Of a stretch of 64,000 bases of DNA, positions 42,828 to 51,692 are shown one piece after another. The notes under the pieces are model-generated. The model had not been told where the DNA came from. It saw nothing but the letters and a program-made list of their open reading frames with translations, and did not search any database. This DNA comes from Streptomyces griseoluteus (GTDB lineage Bacteria > Actinomycetota > Actinomycetes > Streptomycetales > Streptomycetaceae). The stretch covers positions 372,001-436,000 of the forward strand of contig NZ_SRRU01000001.1 of NCBI RefSeq assembly GCF_004784465.1, given 5' to 3'. The position numbers were made by a program, and so were the translations under genes. Position 1 is the first letter of the stretch. Each line of letters opens with the position of its first letter.

Positions 42828-43829
42828 ATGCCGGGCGCCATCCATGCCGAGGGTCTGGTGAAGACCTTCGGGGACGTAAGGGCACTGGACGGCGTCGACC
42901 TCGACGTGCCCGAGGGGACGGTCCTGGGGCTGCTCGGGCCGAACGGCGCGGGCAAGACGACGACCGTCCGCTGTCTGACCACCCTGCTGCGCCCCGACAG
43001 CGGCCGGGCGGTCGTCGCGGGCGTGGACGTGCTCAGACACCCCGACACCGTCCGCCGCTCCATCGGCCTGTCCGGCCAGTTCGCGGCGGTCGACGAGTAT
43101 CTGACCGGCCGGGAGAACCTCCAGATGGTCGGCCGGCTCTACCAGATGCGCGGCAAGGCGGCGAAGGAGCGCGCGGCCGAGCTGCTGGAGCAGTTCCACC
43201 TCGCCGACGCCGCCGACCGCCCCGCCAAGACCTACTCCGGTGGCATGCGCCGCAGGCTCGACCTCGCCGCCGCGCTCGTGGTCTCACCGCCCGTGATGTT
43301 CATGGACGAACCGACGACCGGCCTCGACCCGCGCAACCGCCAGCAGCTCTGGGAGGTCATCCAGCAGCTCGTCTCCGGCGGCACCACCCTGCTGCTCACC
43401 ACGCAGTACCTGGAGGAGGCCGACCACCTCGCCCACGACATCGCCGTGGTCGACCACGGGCGGGTCATCGCCCAGGGCACCTCCGACGAGCTCAAGGCCC
43501 GCACCGGCGGCGAGCGCGTCGAGGTCGTGGTGCACGACCGGGACCGGATCGCGGGCACCGCCGAGGTGCTGCGCACCCTCGGCAAGGGCGAGACCACCGT
43601 CGAGCAGCACACCCGCAAGCTCACCGTCCCCGTCACCGGCGGCGCCAAGCTGCTGGCCGAGGTCATCCGGGAGCTGGACGGCCGGGGCATCGAGATAGAC
43701 GACATCGCGCTGCGCCGCCCCACCCTCGACGACGTGTTCCTCTCCCTGACCGGACACACCGCCGAGGCCCGGCCGGGCGCCGCCGAGGACACCGAGAGCA
43801 CCACCGACACCGAGGGGGCCGTGAAGTGA
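42828..43829 (+). CDS. ABC exporter ATP-binding protein (DrrA type)
   Basis: The product is 333 residues. Walker A is GPNGAGKTT (37-45), the signature is YSGGMRRRLDLA, and Walker B is VMFMDEPTTGLDP, with Q- and H-loops (TQYLEEAD) in place. The C-terminal ~100 residues, after DELKAR, are the DrrA-type regulatory extension (LRRPTLDDVFLSLTGH). Such proteins energise drug or lipid export with a DrrB-type permease. The stop overlaps the permease start as GTGA, so the two are coupled. A ribosome site GGGGAGAG lies upstream. Confidence 0.94.
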   Translation: MPGAIHAEGLVKTFGDVRALDGVDLDVPEGTVLGLLGPNGAGKTTTVRCLTTLLRPDSGRAVVAGVDVLRHPDTVRRSIGLSGQFAAVDEYLTGRENLQMVGRLYQMRGKAAKERAAELLEQFHLADAADRPAKTYSGGMRRRLDLAAALVVSPPVMFMDEPTTGLDPRNRQQLWEVIQQLVSGGTTLLLTTQYLEEADHLAHDIAVVDHGRVIAQGTSDELKARTGGERVEVVVHDRDRIAGTAEVLRTLGKGETTVEQHTRKLTVPVTGGAKLLAEVIRELDGRGIEIDDIALRRPTLDDVFLSLTGHTAEARPGAAEDTESTTDTEGAVK

Positions 43830-44683
43830 GTGCCGTCAGCGAGAGCGCGCGTACCGTGGCGTCCGCCAACCCCTTCGCCAGAGCCGTCCGCGACTCACTG
43901 ATCGTGGCCCAGCGGAACCTCATCCGCATGGTCCGGATTCCCGAGGTGGTCATCTTCGGGCTGATCCAGCCGATCATGTTCGTGGTGCTGTTCACCTATG
44001 TCTTCGGCGGGTCGATGAAGATCGGCGGCAGCACCAGCGCCACCGCCTACACCAACTTCCTGATGGCCGGGATCTTCGCGCAGACCGTCACCTTCGCCAC
44101 CGCGGGCGCCGGCGCGGGCATCGCCGACGACATGCACAAGGGCCTGGTGGACCGCTTCCGCTCGCTGCCCATGGCCCGTGGCGCGGTGCTGACCGGGCGC
44201 ACCCTGGCCGACCTGGTGCAGACCGCACTCACCCTGCTGGTGCTGGCCGCGGTCGCCGTGCTGGTCGGCTGGCGGGTGGGGTCCAACGGCGACACGAACG
44301 CCCTGAGGGTGCTCGCCGCCTTCGGCCTGCTGCTCCTGCTCGGATACGCGTTCACCTGGATCGGCGCCCTCATCGGGCTCTCCGTACGCACCCCCGAGGC
44401 GGCCACCTCCGGCGGCCTGGTGTGGCTCTTCCCGGTGACCTTCCTGTCCAACGCGTTCGTGGACACCAGCAACATGACCCCCTGGCTGCGGCACATCGCG
44501 GACTGGAACCCGTTCAGCGCCACCGTGGAGGCGGCCCGGGTGCTGTTCGCCAACCCCGGTGAGTCCACGTCCACCGCCTGGCCCATGCAGCACCCGGTGT
44601 GGGCCTCGCTGATCTACTCGATACTCATCGTCGTGGTCTTCCGCACCCTGGCGGTCCGCAAGTACCGCTCGGCCACCGCCTGA
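43826..44683 (+). CDS. ABC exporter permease (DrrB type, ABC-2)
   Basis: The product is 285 residues with six predicted membrane helices, opening RNLIRMVRIPEVVIFGLIQPIMFVVLF. The ABC-2 domain with PMARGAVLTGRTLADL and PVTFLSNAFV (the family's conserved segments) is complete. It forms the transmembrane path for the ATPase encoded just upstream, with which it overlaps by 4 bp. The substrate is unknown; no resistance or biosynthetic cluster is adjacent. Confidence 0.93.
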   Translation: MSAVSESARTVASANPFARAVRDSLIVAQRNLIRMVRIPEVVIFGLIQPIMFVVLFTYVFGGSMKIGGSTSATAYTNFLMAGIFAQTVTFATAGAGAGIADDMHKGLVDRFRSLPMARGAVLTGRTLADLVQTALTLLVLAAVAVLVGWRVGSNGDTNALRVLAAFGLLLLLGYAFTWIGALIGLSVRTPEAATSGGLVWLFPVTFLSNAFVDTSNMTPWLRHIADWNPFSATVEAARVLFANPGESTSTAWPMQHPVWASLIYSILIVVVFRTLAVRKYRSATA

Positions 44684-44691
44684 CACGACGA

Positions 44692-44722
44692 GGCCCCCGA
44701 TGCCGCGAGGGCGCCGGGGGCC
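44692..44722. terminator. Terminator between convergent ABC operon and greA
   Basis: GGCCCCCG and CGGGGGCC pair with an inner GC-rich region, 8 bases after the permease stop and 20 bases after the greA stop on the other strand. Confidence 0.6.
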
Positions 44723-44743
44723 GGTCGGGAAAAGGCGTCGGAA

Positions 44744-45244
44744 TCAGCCCGAGTACGGCTCGGCCTTGAGGATCTTCACCGTGGCCTTCTTGCCGTTCGG
44801 CAGCTCGTACTCCGCGTCCTCGCCGACCTTGTGGCCGATCACGCCCGAGCCGAGCGGGGACTGCGGCGAGTACGTCTCGACGTCGGAGCTGGCGTACTCG
44901 CGGGAGGCGAGCAGGAAGGTCATCGTGTCGTCCTCGTCGCCGTCGAAGGCGATCGTGACGACCATGCCCGGAGCAACGGTCCCGTCGGTGGAGGCAGGGG
45001 CCTCGCCCACCTGGGCGTTCTCCAGGAGCTGGGTGAGCTGGCGCACGCGCAGCTCCTGCTTGCCCTGCTCCTCCTTGGCCGCGTGGTACCCGCCGTTCTC
45101 GCGCAGGTCGCCCTCCTCGCGCGCAGCCGCGATCTTGGCCGCGATCTCCGTGCGCGCAGGACCAGTAAGGTACTCAAGCTCGTCCTTGAGCTTGTTGTAC
45201 GCCTCCTGGGTCAGCCAGGTGACGTTCTCGCTGGTCTGGGTCAC
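44744..45244 (-). CDS. greA: Transcription elongation factor GreA
   Basis: The product is 166 residues. An N-terminal antiparallel coiled coil (NKLKDELEYLTGP..., AREEGDLRENGGYHAAKEEQ) carries the two acidic tip residues in DLREN, and the C-terminal FKBP-like domain has ESPLG-like SPQSPLGSGVIGHKVGED. GreA enters the RNA polymerase secondary channel and rescues backtracked complexes. GTG 45244 follows GAGGAGC; the longer in-frame extension lacks support. It is convergent with the ABC operon. Confidence 0.95.
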   Translation of the reverse strand: MTQTSENVTWLTQEAYNKLKDELEYLTGPARTEIAAKIAAAREEGDLRENGGYHAAKEEQGKQELRVRQLTQLLENAQVGEAPASTDGTVAPGMVVTIAFDGDEDDTMTFLLASREYASSDVETYSPQSPLGSGVIGHKVGEDAEYELPNGKKATVKILKAEPYSG

Positions 45245-45415
45245 AGGGTGCTCCTCGTCGGTACTGGGGATACAAAGCATCGCCCTACCCAGAAGCATGT
45301 TCTCTCTTGGATGGGCGAAACCACGAGCCTAACAATTCACGGGCGAAAGGGGGAGGACATAAGCCATCAGAATCGCATCAGTGCAGGTCACGCCGTACGC
45401 ATTCCAGGTGATGCC

Positions 45416-45814
45416 TCAGCCCGCGTGGCACCCCAGCAGTTCGGCGGTGCCGCCCTTGGCGGTCGTACGCAGCGTGACGACCTTGTCGACCCGCGTGTCC
45501 GGCCCGGAGAAGCGGAAGTCGGCCCGGCCGACCTCGGCCCCGTCGGCCGACTGGGAGCGCAGCGTGCAGTAGCCGTCGACGCCGGCGTCCCGGTGGACCT
45601 CCAGGTGCACCCGGACCGCATGATCGGTGGCCTGGAAGGTGATGACCTGGGCGCTGATCTCGTTCTTGGCGACGTAGTGGTAGGCGAAATAGCCCAGCAG
45701 CGCGAGCAGGGCCACGCCCAGTACCGCGCCGAGGATCTTGAGCCGGTGGTCGGCACGCTCGTCCGAGGAGCGGCCGTAGCGGCCCTCGGGCAGCCGCGTG
45801 CTCGCCGTAGCCAT
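45416..45814 (-). CDS. DUF4307-type membrane protein
   Basis: The product is 132 residues. A cytoplasmic RYGRSSDERADHRLK segment, one membrane helix (about 27-47), and an external beta-rich domain (SAQVITFQATDHAVRVHLEV, GYCTLRSQSADG, ELLGCH) match the DUF4307 layout, with two cysteines that may pair. The function is unknown. The gene is conserved in actinobacteria next to greA and mca, as here. Confidence 0.85.
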   Translation of the reverse strand: MATASTRLPEGRYGRSSDERADHRLKILGAVLGVALLALLGYFAYHYVAKNEISAQVITFQATDHAVRVHLEVHRDAGVDGYCTLRSQSADGAEVGRADFRFSGPDTRVDKVVTLRTTAKGGTAELLGCHAG

Positions 45815-45971
45815 GATCGTCCTCTCCGCGGAATTATTCGCCCCCCGATTCGGTCACTATAGAAGCCTGCCGCCCGCCCTCCGACCGCCGCCCCATGGAC
45901 GACGTGCCCCAGGCACGGCACCCGTTGACTGCCCCACCGACCGCGGGGCGCCGACCAACAAGGAACGAGTC

Positions 45972-46853
45972 TTGACTGACCAGCTGCGACTGATGGCCGT
46001 CCACGCGCACCCCGACGACGAGTCGAGCAAGGGCGCGGCCACCATGGCGAAGTACGTGTCCGACGGGGTGGACGTGCTGGTGGTGACCTGCACCGGTGGA
46101 GAGCGCGGTTCCATCCTCAACCCCAAGCTCCAGGGCGACGCGTACATCGAGGAGCACATCCACGAGGTGCGCAAGAAGGAGATGGACGAGGCCCGCGAGA
46201 TCCTCGGGGTCAAGCAGGAGTGGCTCGGCTTCGTCGACTCCGGCCTGCCCGAGGGCGACCCGCTGCCCCCGCTGCCCGAGGGCTGCTTCGCGCTGGAGGA
46301 CGTCGACAAGGCGGCCGGCGAGCTGGTCCGCAAGATCCGCGCGTTCCGCCCGCAGGTGATCACCACCTACGACGAGAACGGCGGCTACCCGCACCCCGAC
46401 CACATCATGACCCACAAGATCTCGATGGTGGCGTTCGAGGGCGCGGCGGACACCGAGAAGTACCCGGAGGCCGAGTTCGGCCCCGCCTACCAGCCGCAGA
46501 AGCTGTACTACAACCAGGGCTTCAACCGCCCCCGCACCGAGGCCCTGCACCAGGCGATGCTGGACAACGGGCTGGAGTCGCCGTACGGGGACTGGCTCAA
46601 GCGCTGGAAGGAGTTCGAGCGGGTCGAGCGCACCCTGACCACGCATGTCCCGTGTGCGGACTTCTTCGAGATCCGGGACAAGGCGCTGATCGCGCACGCC
46701 ACCCAGATCGACCCGGACGGCGGCTGGTTCAAGGTCCCGATGGAGCTCCAGAAGAAGGTCTGGCCCACCGAGGAGTACGAGCTGGCGAAGTCCCTCGTGG
46801 ACACGTCCCTCCCCGAGGACGACCTCTTCGCGGGCATCCGGGACAATGCCTGA
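45972..46853 (+). CDS. mca: Mycothiol S-conjugate amidase
   Basis: The product is 293 residues. Zinc ligands lie in AHPDDE near the N-terminus and in HPDH in the middle (PHPDHIMTH). It cleaves mycothiol S-conjugates to a mercapturic acid and GlcN-Ins, a detoxification step specific to actinobacteria. The TTG at 45972 is the start, with AAGGAACG 8 bases upstream; the next ATG (45993) would cut into the conserved sheet. The length and start fit the S. coelicolor protein as I recall it. A small membrane protein gene overlaps its 3' end by 8 bases. Confidence 0.93.
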   Translation: MTDQLRLMAVHAHPDDESSKGAATMAKYVSDGVDVLVVTCTGGERGSILNPKLQGDAYIEEHIHEVRKKEMDEAREILGVKQEWLGFVDSGLPEGDPLPPLPEGCFALEDVDKAAGELVRKIRAFRPQVITTYDENGGYPHPDHIMTHKISMVAFEGAADTEKYPEAEFGPAYQPQKLYYNQGFNRPRTEALHQAMLDNGLESPYGDWLKRWKEFERVERTLTTHVPCADFFEIRDKALIAHATQIDPDGGWFKVPMELQKKVWPTEEYELAKSLVDTSLPEDDLFAGIRDNA

Positions 46854-47085
46854 CATGAGCGCAAGCGTGAGCCTCGCAGTGACGCATCTCGTCCCTCTCG
46901 CCAAGGAGATCGACGAGAACAAGGTCACCCCCGGTGTCCTCGGCTTCATCGTGTTCGCGGTGATGGCCCTGGCCGTCTGGGGGCTGATGAAGTCCATGAG
47001 CAAGCACATGGGCAAGGTCGACTTCAAGGAGGCGCCCGCCGAGGGCGAGACCTCCGCCACGAAGACCGAGTCCCGGCAGGGCTGA
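46846..47085 (+). CDS. Small single-span membrane protein after mca
   Basis: The product is 79 residues. A short exterior or lumen segment (VSLAVTHLVPLAKEIDENKVTPG) precedes one membrane helix (about 32-50), then a basic KSMSKHMGK patch and an acidic/Thr-rich cytoplasmic tail. ATG 46846 overlaps the mca stop; ATG 46855 is an alternative and neither has a strong ribosome site. No family is recognised, but the position after mca is conserved in Streptomyces as I recall. Confidence 0.72.
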   Translation: MPDMSASVSLAVTHLVPLAKEIDENKVTPGVLGFIVFAVMALAVWGLMKSMSKHMGKVDFKEAPAEGETSATKTESRQG

Positions 47086-47102
47086 CGCCGCCGGGCGGAA
47101 CC

Positions 47103-47145
47103 CACCGACGGGCGCGACCGGAACGACGGCCGCGCCCCGCCGGTG
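47103..47145. terminator. Bidirectional terminator hairpin
   Basis: CACCGACGGGCGCGACCG pairs with the strand ending CCGGTG at 47145, with two wobble pairs and one bulge, between the convergent small gene and the STAND gene. Confidence 0.65.
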
Positions 47146-47151
47146 CTTCGC

Positions 47152-50100
47152 TCACCCCTGGTCCGGTACCGGCACGCCCAGCACATCGCGGGCGTGCCGG
47201 GCCGGGGTCATGCGCAGCCGCCACGCCTGCCATCCCGACTCCAGGCTCACGCCCCGCTCCAGCAGCAGGGCGTACGCCGGCGCGCAGTCGGTGAGCCGCT
47301 CGTCCCGCGCGGGATGCGTGGCGCGGACCAGGCGGGCCAGCTCCTCCTGTGCGACCGCCGTGCCCACCTCGGTGCCGCCCGGCGCCGCGTACGGCAGCAG
47401 GGTGCAGCGCAGGAACCGCGCCCAGTCCTCCCCGCGCCGGTCGCCGTAGGCGGTGAACAGGGTGAGCGCCTCGTCGCACAGGGCCAGCGCCTGCTGGGTG
47501 CGCTCGTTGCCCGCGTCCACCACCGCCAGCTCCAGGCAGGTCCACGCCTCGCCGTGGGGCACCCCGACCCGCTGGAAGTCGGCGCGGGCGTCGACCAGCA
47601 ACTGGCGGGCGAACCCGGAGTTGCGCAGCGAGCCGGTGTGCGCGGCGCGCTGGTCGCGGGTCACCCGGGCCGAGTGGTGCCGGGCGCAGGCCAGCCCGTA
47701 CACGTCCCGCATCCGGGAGAACATCGTGCGCGAGCGCTCCAGCTCCCGCACCGCCCGGTCCAGGTCGCCGGTCTCCTCCAGCGCCTGTCCCAGGTGGTGC
47801 AGCGTCCATGCCTCGCCGCGCGCGTCCTCGTTGTCCCGGTGCTTCACGGCCGCCTGGCGCAGCCCTTCCACGGCGGGCGCCGCCTCCCCGTCGACCAGCC
47901 GGGCCCGCGCGAGCTGGGTCAGCGCCCACGCCTCGCCGCGCGCGTCGCGGGTGCGCCCGTAGCGCTCCAGCGCGGCCCGCAGTTCGTCCTCGGCGCGGGG
48001 TACGTCGCCCAGGCACAGGGCGAGCTGGCCGAGCTGGTAGTGGGCCCACGCCTCGCCGTGCACCGAGCCGCCCGCCCGGTGCAGCACCAGTGAGCGCTTC
48101 AGCAGGTCCAGCGCCTCCGGCAGCCGGGCCCGGTCGCGCTGCACGGCGGCCAGCGCGTGCATGGTCCAGGCGCGGTCGGTGGCGAGCTGCGGGGGAGCCT
48201 GGAGGTCCATCGCCTCCTGCAGCTTGGCCGCGGCCTCGGTCAGGTTGCCCTGGTGGTGCAGGGTGATGCCGAGCGAGCACAGGGCACGGGCGGCGCCCGC
48301 GTCGTGGTGCGCCTCCCGGTACAGGTCCACCACCGAGGCCAGCGTGGTGCGTGCCTTGTCCAGCTCACCGAGCTGCCGGGCCGCGATGCCGGTACGCCAC
48401 TGCACCGAGCGCACCAGCAGCCCCTCGTCCACGGCCTGCGCCAGCTCGTTGATCTCCCCGAGCCGGTACAGGTCGCCGCGCAGCAGGCAGTAGTCGCACA
48501 GCGCGCCCAGCAGGTTCAGCACCGCGCCCTGGTCCACGCCCTCGGCCTGGCGCAGGGTGGCCGTGATGAAGCTGGTCTCGTCGTCCAGCCAGCGCAGCGC
48601 CTCCTCCAGGGAGACGAAGCCGTGCGAGCCGAACCGGTCCGACCGCGTCGACATGTTGCCGTCGACCAGGCGCAGCACCGAATCGGCCAGCTCGGCGTAG
48701 TTCACGATCAGCCGTTCCTGCGCCGCCGTGCGCTCGGCCTGCTCCTCCTCGTCCAGCAGCCGTGCCTCGGCGAAGGCGCGGACCAGGTGGTGCAGCCGGT
48801 ACCGGTCGCCGCGCACATGGTCCAGCAGCCCGGCGCGGGCCAGCGCGGCCAGGTGCCGGCCCGCCTCCTCCTCGCCGGTGCCCAGCAGCGCGGCGGCCGC
48901 CGCCACGCCCAGCGAGGCCCGGCCGGCCAGCGCGAGCCGGCGCAGCAGCCGGCGGGCGGGGTCCGGCTGGTCGGAGTAGCGCAGCCACAGCGCCCGCTCC
49001 ACCGGCCCGACGGGACCGTACGCGGCGAGGTCCGCCGCGAGTCCGCTCGCCGAACGGGCTCCGAGCGCCGAGCCCGCGCAGCGCAGCGCCAGCGGCAGCC
49101 CGCCGCACAACTTGGCGATCCGCGCGGTGGATTCGGCGTCATAGGGATGATCGGAGTCCTGCGCGGAGGCGGTCAGCAGCTCCTCGGCACCGGCCGCGTC
49201 CAGCGCCTCGACGGGCAGGTGGTGCACCCAGGCGGGCAGGTCGGCGTCCAGTTCCAGCGGGGTGCGGGAGGTGACCAGGACCAGGCTGTCGGAGCGCTCC
49301 GGGATCAGCGCGCGGACCTGGGCCGGGTCGGAGGCGTCGTCCAGCACGATCGTCACGGGCAGCCCGGCCAGGTGCTGGTGGTACAGCTCGCCGAGCCGTT
49401 TGACCTGCTGTTCGGGGGAGGAGTGCTCGCGGAACAGCAACTGCTCGCGGGGCGCGCCGAGCCGGTTCAGCAGATGCAGCAGGGCGTCGCGGGTGGGCAG
49501 CGGACGGGTCTCAGGGCCGTCGCCGCGCAGGTCGACGACGACCGCGCCCCGGAAGTGGTCCCGCAGCTCGTGCGCCGCCCGTACGGCCAGCGTGGTGCGG
49601 CCCGAGCCGGGCTCCCCGTGCAGGACGACCACCGTCGGCCGGGTCTCCGACTCCGCGCGGGCGGCCCGCGCCCACTGCCCGATCCGCGCCAGCTCCTGCG
49701 AACGGCCCGCGAACAGGTCCGCCGGTTCGGGGAGTTGGCCGAAGGACTGTTCCAGTACGGTCCGGCGCCGGGCCGCCGCGCTCTTGTCCGCGCCGCGCAG
49801 CGCCGGGCCGGTCTTCCTGCCCGGCGCGGTGGAGGCGGCGAGCATCCGCTGCTGGTCCAGGAAGGGGCGGATGCCGCGTACCTCCAGTGCGGTCAGCCAC
49901 TGCAGCCGCAGCTGCTCGGGGCCGCCAGGCTGGCTCGCCGCGCCCTTGCGGTGGTGGGCGGCGGGCAGATGCGTACCGGCCACCTTCACGACCGTGGCGG
50001 CGGCCCCGACGACGCCTACGACGACGCCCGCGCCGAGCGCGGTGCCCGCACCGGTGCCGAGCGACAGGTCGGCGACGGCCGCGGCGACCGCCGCGACGGC

Positions 50101-50355
50101 GGCCACCAGCAGCGGGGTGCCGGCGCCCTCGCGGGCGTAGCGCCGGCCGAAGCTGAGCCGGTCCGCCTCGGACTCGTCGAGCGCACGGGTGTACGCGGCG
50201 TACTCCTCCGCCGCCGCTCCCGCCATCCCGTCCAGCGCGGCACGCGCCCGCGTGAGCAGCAGCTGCCCGTCGGTCCGCCCACCCGACCGCCGCACCTCCT
50301 CCTCCACCGCCCGCACCACCAACCGCTCGGCCTCACCCCGATGCCCGTCCCGCAT
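47152..50355 (-). CDS. Membrane-anchored STAND ATPase with C-terminal TPRs
   Basis: The product is 1067 residues. Two hydrophobic helices lie at about 80-97 and 105-127, and no DNA-binding domain precedes them. An NB-ARC-type NTPase follows: FAGRSQEL (215-221), Walker A GEPGSGRTT (247-255), Walker B IVLDDAS near 335, LVTSRTPLE sensor, and CGGLPLALR (GxP loop). A winged-helix segment and then TPR-like repeats (about 610-960, with repeated HGEAWxxxxLG) complete the protein. STAND proteins act as ATP-driven switches that assemble on a signal. The membrane helices are an unusual addition to the common Streptomyces SARP/STAND layout. ATG/GTG choice at 50355 is the first plausible start. Role unknown. 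Confidence 0.82.
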   Translation of the reverse strand: MRDGHRGEAERLVVRAVEEEVRRSGGRTDGQLLLTRARAALDGMAGAAAEEYAAYTRALDESEADRLSFGRRYAREGAGTPLLVAAVAAVAAAVADLSLGTGAGTALGAGVVVGVVGAAATVVKVAGTHLPAAHHRKGAASQPGGPEQLRLQWLTALEVRGIRPFLDQQRMLAASTAPGRKTGPALRGADKSAAARRRTVLEQSFGQLPEPADLFAGRSQELARIGQWARAARAESETRPTVVVLHGEPGSGRTTLAVRAAHELRDHFRGAVVVDLRGDGPETRPLPTRDALLHLLNRLGAPREQLLFREHSSPEQQVKRLGELYHQHLAGLPVTIVLDDASDPAQVRALIPERSDSLVLVTSRTPLELDADLPAWVHHLPVEALDAAGAEELLTASAQDSDHPYDAESTARIAKLCGGLPLALRCAGSALGARSASGLAADLAAYGPVGPVERALWLRYSDQPDPARRLLRRLALAGRASLGVAAAAALLGTGEEEAGRHLAALARAGLLDHVRGDRYRLHHLVRAFAEARLLDEEEQAERTAAQERLIVNYAELADSVLRLVDGNMSTRSDRFGSHGFVSLEEALRWLDDETSFITATLRQAEGVDQGAVLNLLGALCDYCLLRGDLYRLGEINELAQAVDEGLLVRSVQWRTGIAARQLGELDKARTTLASVVDLYREAHHDAGAARALCSLGITLHHQGNLTEAAAKLQEAMDLQAPPQLATDRAWTMHALAAVQRDRARLPEALDLLKRSLVLHRAGGSVHGEAWAHYQLGQLALCLGDVPRAEDELRAALERYGRTRDARGEAWALTQLARARLVDGEAAPAVEGLRQAAVKHRDNEDARGEAWTLHHLGQALEETGDLDRAVRELERSRTMFSRMRDVYGLACARHHSARVTRDQRAAHTGSLRNSGFARQLLVDARADFQRVGVPHGEAWTCLELAVVDAGNERTQQALALCDEALTLFTAYGDRRGEDWARFLRCTLLPYAAPGGTEVGTAVAQEELARLVRATHPARDERLTDCAPAYALLLERGVSLESGWQAWRLRMTPARHARDVLGVPVPDQG

Positions 50356-50442
50356 ACGTCCCCCTCCCCGCCAACTCCTGTGCGGAACAGTGTGCTTCGG
50401 GGGAGGGGGGAGCGCGAGGGGGCGTGAATCAGGAGGAGCTGC

Positions 50443-50994
50443 TCACCGCTCCAGGGCGCGCCACTCCGGGGCGAGCACCGCCCACACCTGCTTGTCGTGC
50501 CGCACGCCGTCGTACGGCCACGCCTCGCGCCGCACCCCCTCCAGCGTCATACCGAGCCGCTGGGCGACCGCCGCGCTGCGGTCGTTGTCGGCCCGGCAGT
50601 GCCACTCGGCCCGGTGCAGGCCCCGAGTGCCGAACGCCCAGTCCAGGAGCGCGGTGCAGGCCAGGGTGATCAGGCCGTGGCCCTCGGCGGCCGGCTCCAG
50701 CCAGCAGCCGACCTCGCACGAGCCGGACGTCGTGTCGAAGGCGGTGAACATCACGCCGCCGACCAGGGTGTTGTCCCGCCAGATGCCGTACAGCCGGGCG
50801 CCGTCGACGGCCTGGCGGGCGCCGTACCGCTCCAGGGTGGCCCGGGCGCCCGCCACGTCGACGGTGACGAACGCGGCGCCGACCCAGGGGCGGATGTGCT
50901 CGCGGGCGCGGTCCAGATGCCGGGCGAACTCCTCGGCGTGCCAGGACTCCAGCGGGGCGAGACGAGCGCCGTCGCGCAGTGCCAGCGAGAACAT
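50443..50994 (-). CDS. GNAT acetyltransferase, RimJ/RimL type
   Basis: The product is 183 residues. The opening LRDGARLAPLE, the substrate region and the acetyl-CoA loop (EPAAEGHGLITLACTALLDWAFG) fit the ribosomal-protein N-acetyltransferase group. ERA and GMTLEGVRREAW also match. ATG 50994 follows GGGGAGGC; an in-frame extension starting at a TTG and TTA (51018) is not supported. The substrate is unknown. It is divergent from a TetR gene with a palindrome in between. Confidence 0.9.
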   Translation of the reverse strand: MFSLALRDGARLAPLESWHAEEFARHLDRAREHIRPWVGAAFVTVDVAGARATLERYGARQAVDGARLYGIWRDNTLVGGVMFTAFDTTSGSCEVGCWLEPAAEGHGLITLACTALLDWAFGTRGLHRAEWHCRADNDRSAAVAQRLGMTLEGVRREAWPYDGVRHDKQVWAVLAPEWRALER

Positions 50995-51007
50995 GAGGGC
51001 CTCCCCT

Positions 51008-51044
51008 TTGCATAACAAGTGTTACGGAAATGTACCGTGGCGGC
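51008..51044. promoter_or_regulatory. TetR operator/promoter between divergent genes
   Basis: TAACA-AG-TGTTA (51013-51024) is a perfect palindrome in the 50-bp divergent gap. For the TetR gene, TTGCAT (51008-51013) and TACCGT (51033-51038, 19-bp spacer) lie 6 bases before the ATG at 51045. The palindrome overlaps the -35 side, so autorepression is likely. Confidence 0.55.
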
Positions 51045-51638
51045 ATGCCACGTACCAAGGGAGATCACGAAGCGCGGCGGCGGGACGTCTCCGCGGCGGT
51101 CTGGCAGGTCATGGCGACGCGCGGCTTCGCCGGGCTGACGCTGCGTGCGGTGGCCGCCGAACTCGGCGCGACCACCGGCCTGCTCACCCATTACTTCCCG
51201 ACCAAGCGGGCCCTGGTCGAGTACGCCCTCGACCTGCTGGAACAGCGCACCCTCGCCCGTCCGCGGCGCTCTACCGGCGCCGGGCTCGCGGCGCTGCGGG
51301 ACGCGTTGCTCGACATCCTGCCGCTGACCCCCGAGGCCACCGACAGCAACCGTGTCTGGGTCGCCTCCTGGGACACCGCCCTCGCCGACCCGGCCATCGG
51401 TGCGGACCATGCCCGCAAGTACGCGGAGGGCCGGGCCCGGCTGGCCGAACGCGTGGCCGCCGCCCAGGCCCTCGGTGAACTGCCTCCCGGCGACCCGGAC
51501 CGCGTCGCGGCCGGCGCCCAGGCCTTCGTGCTCGGCCTCGTGGTGCAGAGCCTGCTCGACCCGGCCCGGTTCCCGCCCGAACGGCAGACGGAGCTGCTGG
51601 ACGACCACCTCGCCGGCCTGACGACCCGTCGCGCATGA
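51045..51638 (+). CDS. TetR/AcrR-family regulator
   Basis: The product is 197 residues. The N-terminal helix-turn-helix (RGFAGLTLRAVAAELGATTGLLTHYFPTKRALVEYA) is typical of TetR proteins. The C-terminal ligand domain is Ala/Leu-rich (SWDTALADPAIGADHARKYAEGR), with a BetI-like pattern. ATG 51045 is preferred to ATG 51030 because TACCGT lies 6 bases upstream and the 51030 extension is only MYRGG. It is divergent from the GNAT gene, which it probably controls. Confidence 0.9.
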   Translation: MPRTKGDHEARRRDVSAAVWQVMATRGFAGLTLRAVAAELGATTGLLTHYFPTKRALVEYALDLLEQRTLARPRRSTGAGLAALRDALLDILPLTPEATDSNRVWVASWDTALADPAIGADHARKYAEGRARLAERVAAAQALGELPPGDPDRVAAGAQAFVLGLVVQSLLDPARFPPERQTELLDDHLAGLTTRRA

Positions 51639-51652
51639 CCCCTCTCGCGCCA

Positions 51653-51672
51653 GGCGGGCTTCACTGCCCGCC
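51653..51672. terminator. Terminator between convergent TetR and PIN genes
   Basis: GGCGGGC and GCCCGCC are separated by 6 bases, 14 bases after the TetR stop and 20 bases after the PIN stop. Confidence 0.55.
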
Positions 51673-51692
51673 CCCGGAGGCGTTCGCGGTGC

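Noticed and set aside
48157..50427. 756-residue plus-strand open frame
   Set aside because: It is antisense to the STAND ATPase, whose Walker and TPR motifs are clear.
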